NCBI GenBank assembly: GCA_034509495.1
Contig: CM067507.1
Coordinates: 19,505,102 to 19,569,101, forward strand
Direction: 5' to 3'
Source of the DNA: Acestrorhynchus altus
Lineage: Eukaryota; Chordata; Actinopteri; Characiformes; Acestrorhynchidae
DNA: 64,000 nucleotides
The notes beneath the pieces were generated by a model that did no database searches, was not told where the DNA came from, and saw nothing but the letters and a program-made list of their open reading frames with translations. A program made the position numbers and the translations under genes. Shown piece after piece: positions 62,100 through 64,000 of the stretch (positions within the stretch are counted from its first letter, which is position 1; the number at the start of each line of letters is the position of its first letter).

Positions 62100-64000
62100 T
62101 ACCTCATTAGAGTCCCTGATCAAGCAGCAATCCAAATATTCTCTCTGATTCCAATATTGATTTGAGGTTGTTTGGATTATCTTGCTTCCTTGCTTTGCTT
62201 TTTGTTTTGCATTTGATCTATATTTGATGTGAATTGTAAACTGTGAGCCAAAAGAATAAAATTAGCACTGACAGAAGTGACGTGTCCCCACAAATATCCA
62301 GCAGTTGTTGAATTATCCCCATCAATAATTTGATATCCTCAAAAAAAAACAAAAAAAAAACCTGATATGTCAACCTAGAGGTGCAGAAAGGGTTAAATCC
62401 CATTCTCTACTGGAGTCTTACCTCCCAGTAACACATATGGCCAGTGTGATTGGCTGTACCTTTCCCTGCTGTCACTGAGAATCTTGTTTGCAGCGCCAAA
62501 ACTGGAAGGAAACTTTTGCCAGGTTCACTTTCACTAATTTACCCTGGCCGCCAAAATGCTTTTATTACAAACAGTACAAAAATGAAAATGATGTTTGGTG
62601 ATTTGTTACTGACATTAAATAGCTGATGATAGTTTGGAAAGAAGTTCTGACAGAAGAAAAAAAAACAATAAACAGATTGAACTTGAACTCTGACAACAGA
62701 AAGTGGATGAGAAAAAATGTCCAATGGTTCAAAACAGCTCTTCATGTAACCTGAAATTCTAATGACCAGGAATTCAGAAATTCCCAGGAAATGGAAATAA
62801 AAAATATGTTAACCAACAAAGAGAATTGGAGGGTTTTAGTTTTAATTGTGTTACTATTAAATGTTTTTGCCTAGGAATTGAAATTACTGTAAAATATAAG
62901 ATTGCAACATTGAAAATATTATGATAAAACTAATAATAACCCTGTGAACAAATTGCTTAAAAAGAAGTATAAATTAGTTTATAAAAATAAAAATAAAAAA
63001 AATCAGAATGAAATGCATAGTTTAAATGTTTTCTTCAGATGTCTGTGACGGCTTAGATGTTGGGCTTCAGCTTCGGTAGGACAGGTTTTAGACAGACTTT
63101 GGGCTGGATTTTTTTAACTGCACATGACAACTCTGCTTTCCGGTGATATGAGAATTACTGCACAAGTCTGAGGAATGACATGAGATTCAGACGTCCCCAT
63201 CAGTGTTAAGAGCAAATCTATGGCCGTGCTGTGAGCAGTAGCTGAGTGAAAGATATCAGTGTCAGCATCATGAACTGACTCAGGTACCTACATTCCTCTC
63301 ATAGTCTGCAATGCAACAGTCATGGAAAACACTTTACTCCCAAGAACAGGGGTCACCAACTGTGCTTCTGGAGAGCAACCTTCCTGAGGACTTTAAATTC
63401 AATCCTAATCCACCCCCATCTGATCCAACTAATTCGTTTTTAATTGACTTCATTAGATTTTGGTTGGAGTTCAAACCTGCAGGAAGGTAGCTCTCAGATG
63501 ATGCTGATATGATCATTCCAGGTGGTTTTATCTCACTCCTACCTTCACAGACTCAAAAGAAATTGGACAAATCAAAAAATGTAATTTTAATAATTACTTT
63601 AAATACTTTGAAACAACTTTTTTGCAGTCATGGACATCAACAACTTCCGAATCTCCTCCTTTGACATGCCTTACTAGAGCCACTTTCAGTTTCTGCTTGT
63701 TTGTGGGTCATTTTGCCTCCCGTTCTGCATCATTTCACTGAATGCAAGCTGAAAGTATAGCTCTATACACTTCAGTATTCTGTTACTTCTATTAGCAGTC
63801 ACATAATCAATAAACACCAGTAGTAACATTTGCTGATAAACAGGCCTGTGCGATTCCTTCTGTATTTAAATTCATTCCTCTTCACTATAGACCTTGACAA
63901 TCAAACGCTTCCTGTGCTGTGCTAAATATATTCAAGTTTATTGCCTTCACAATTCACAATTTTACATGTTGTCATATATTTCTTCAAACTTATTAAAAGG
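62100..64000. other. intergenic DNA, one short interspersed repeat, no supported gene
   Basis: The block 63344-63515 (GGGGTCACCAACTGTGCTTC, GAGAGCAACCTTCCTGAGGA, TGCAGGAAGGTAGCTCTC) has the inverted-end structure of a common fish 'lost and found' type repeat with CTTCCTGCAG-like motifs in both orientations. Poly-A tracts occur near 62340-62361. No exon or RNA gene recognised. Confidence 0.45.

Overview
The window is vertebrate genomic DNA, almost certainly from a teleost fish. Evidence: introns with GT/AG borders, long intergenic stretches, abundant dinucleotide microsatellites, and a dense set of decayed Tc1/mariner-type transposons, L2- and RTE-type LINE ends and fold-back MITEs of kinds common in fish. 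The repeat families look most like those of ostariophysan fishes, but that is an impression from memory, not a measurement. Nothing in the window suggests bacterial or phage DNA.

Two protein-coding genes can be supported. At the left edge, on the + strand, are the last two coding exons of a four-and-a-half-LIM-domain gene, best matched to fhl3 (1018-1204 and 1354-1505). The intron between them is 149 nt long and mostly an uninterrupted (TG)42 tract reaching the 3' splice site. On the - strand is a complete five-coding-exon R-spondin gene, best matched to rspo1 (ATG at 55103, stop at 37207, 267 codons). Its exons carry the signal peptide, furin-like repeat 1, furin-like repeat 2, the thrombospondin type 1 repeat and the basic tail, in that order. 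Every intron is phase 1 and every splice site is GT/AG. The genes are convergent and their stops lie about 36 kb apart. In human both FHL3 and RSPO1 map to 1p34.3, which supports both identifications.

Layout: 1-1505, fhl3 3' end. 1506-about 2490, probable fhl3 3' UTR. About 2500-35600, gene desert holding at least nine Tc1/mariner remnants, a dead L2 LINE, two L2 3' ends, an RTE 3' end, MITEs and microsatellites. About 35650-37206, probable rspo1 3' UTR. 37207-55103, rspo1, with large introns that hold more transposon remnants and some unique-looking candidate regulatory sequence. 55104-about 61300, 5' UTR, upstream sequence and a candidate noncoding first exon/promoter. 61300-64000, a T13G19 homopolymer junction, a MITE and other interspersed repeats.

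I found no clearly new biological system. The best leads are the TG-filled fhl3 terminal intron, an L2 tail with a clear 16-bp target duplication nested in an unnamed two-copy repeat, an unnamed inverted-repeat family seen twice (17231-17622, 61671-62080), and repeated TCF/LEF-type sites upstream of the Wnt-agonist gene. All family assignments were made by eye from remembered protein and repeat patterns; no database search was run.
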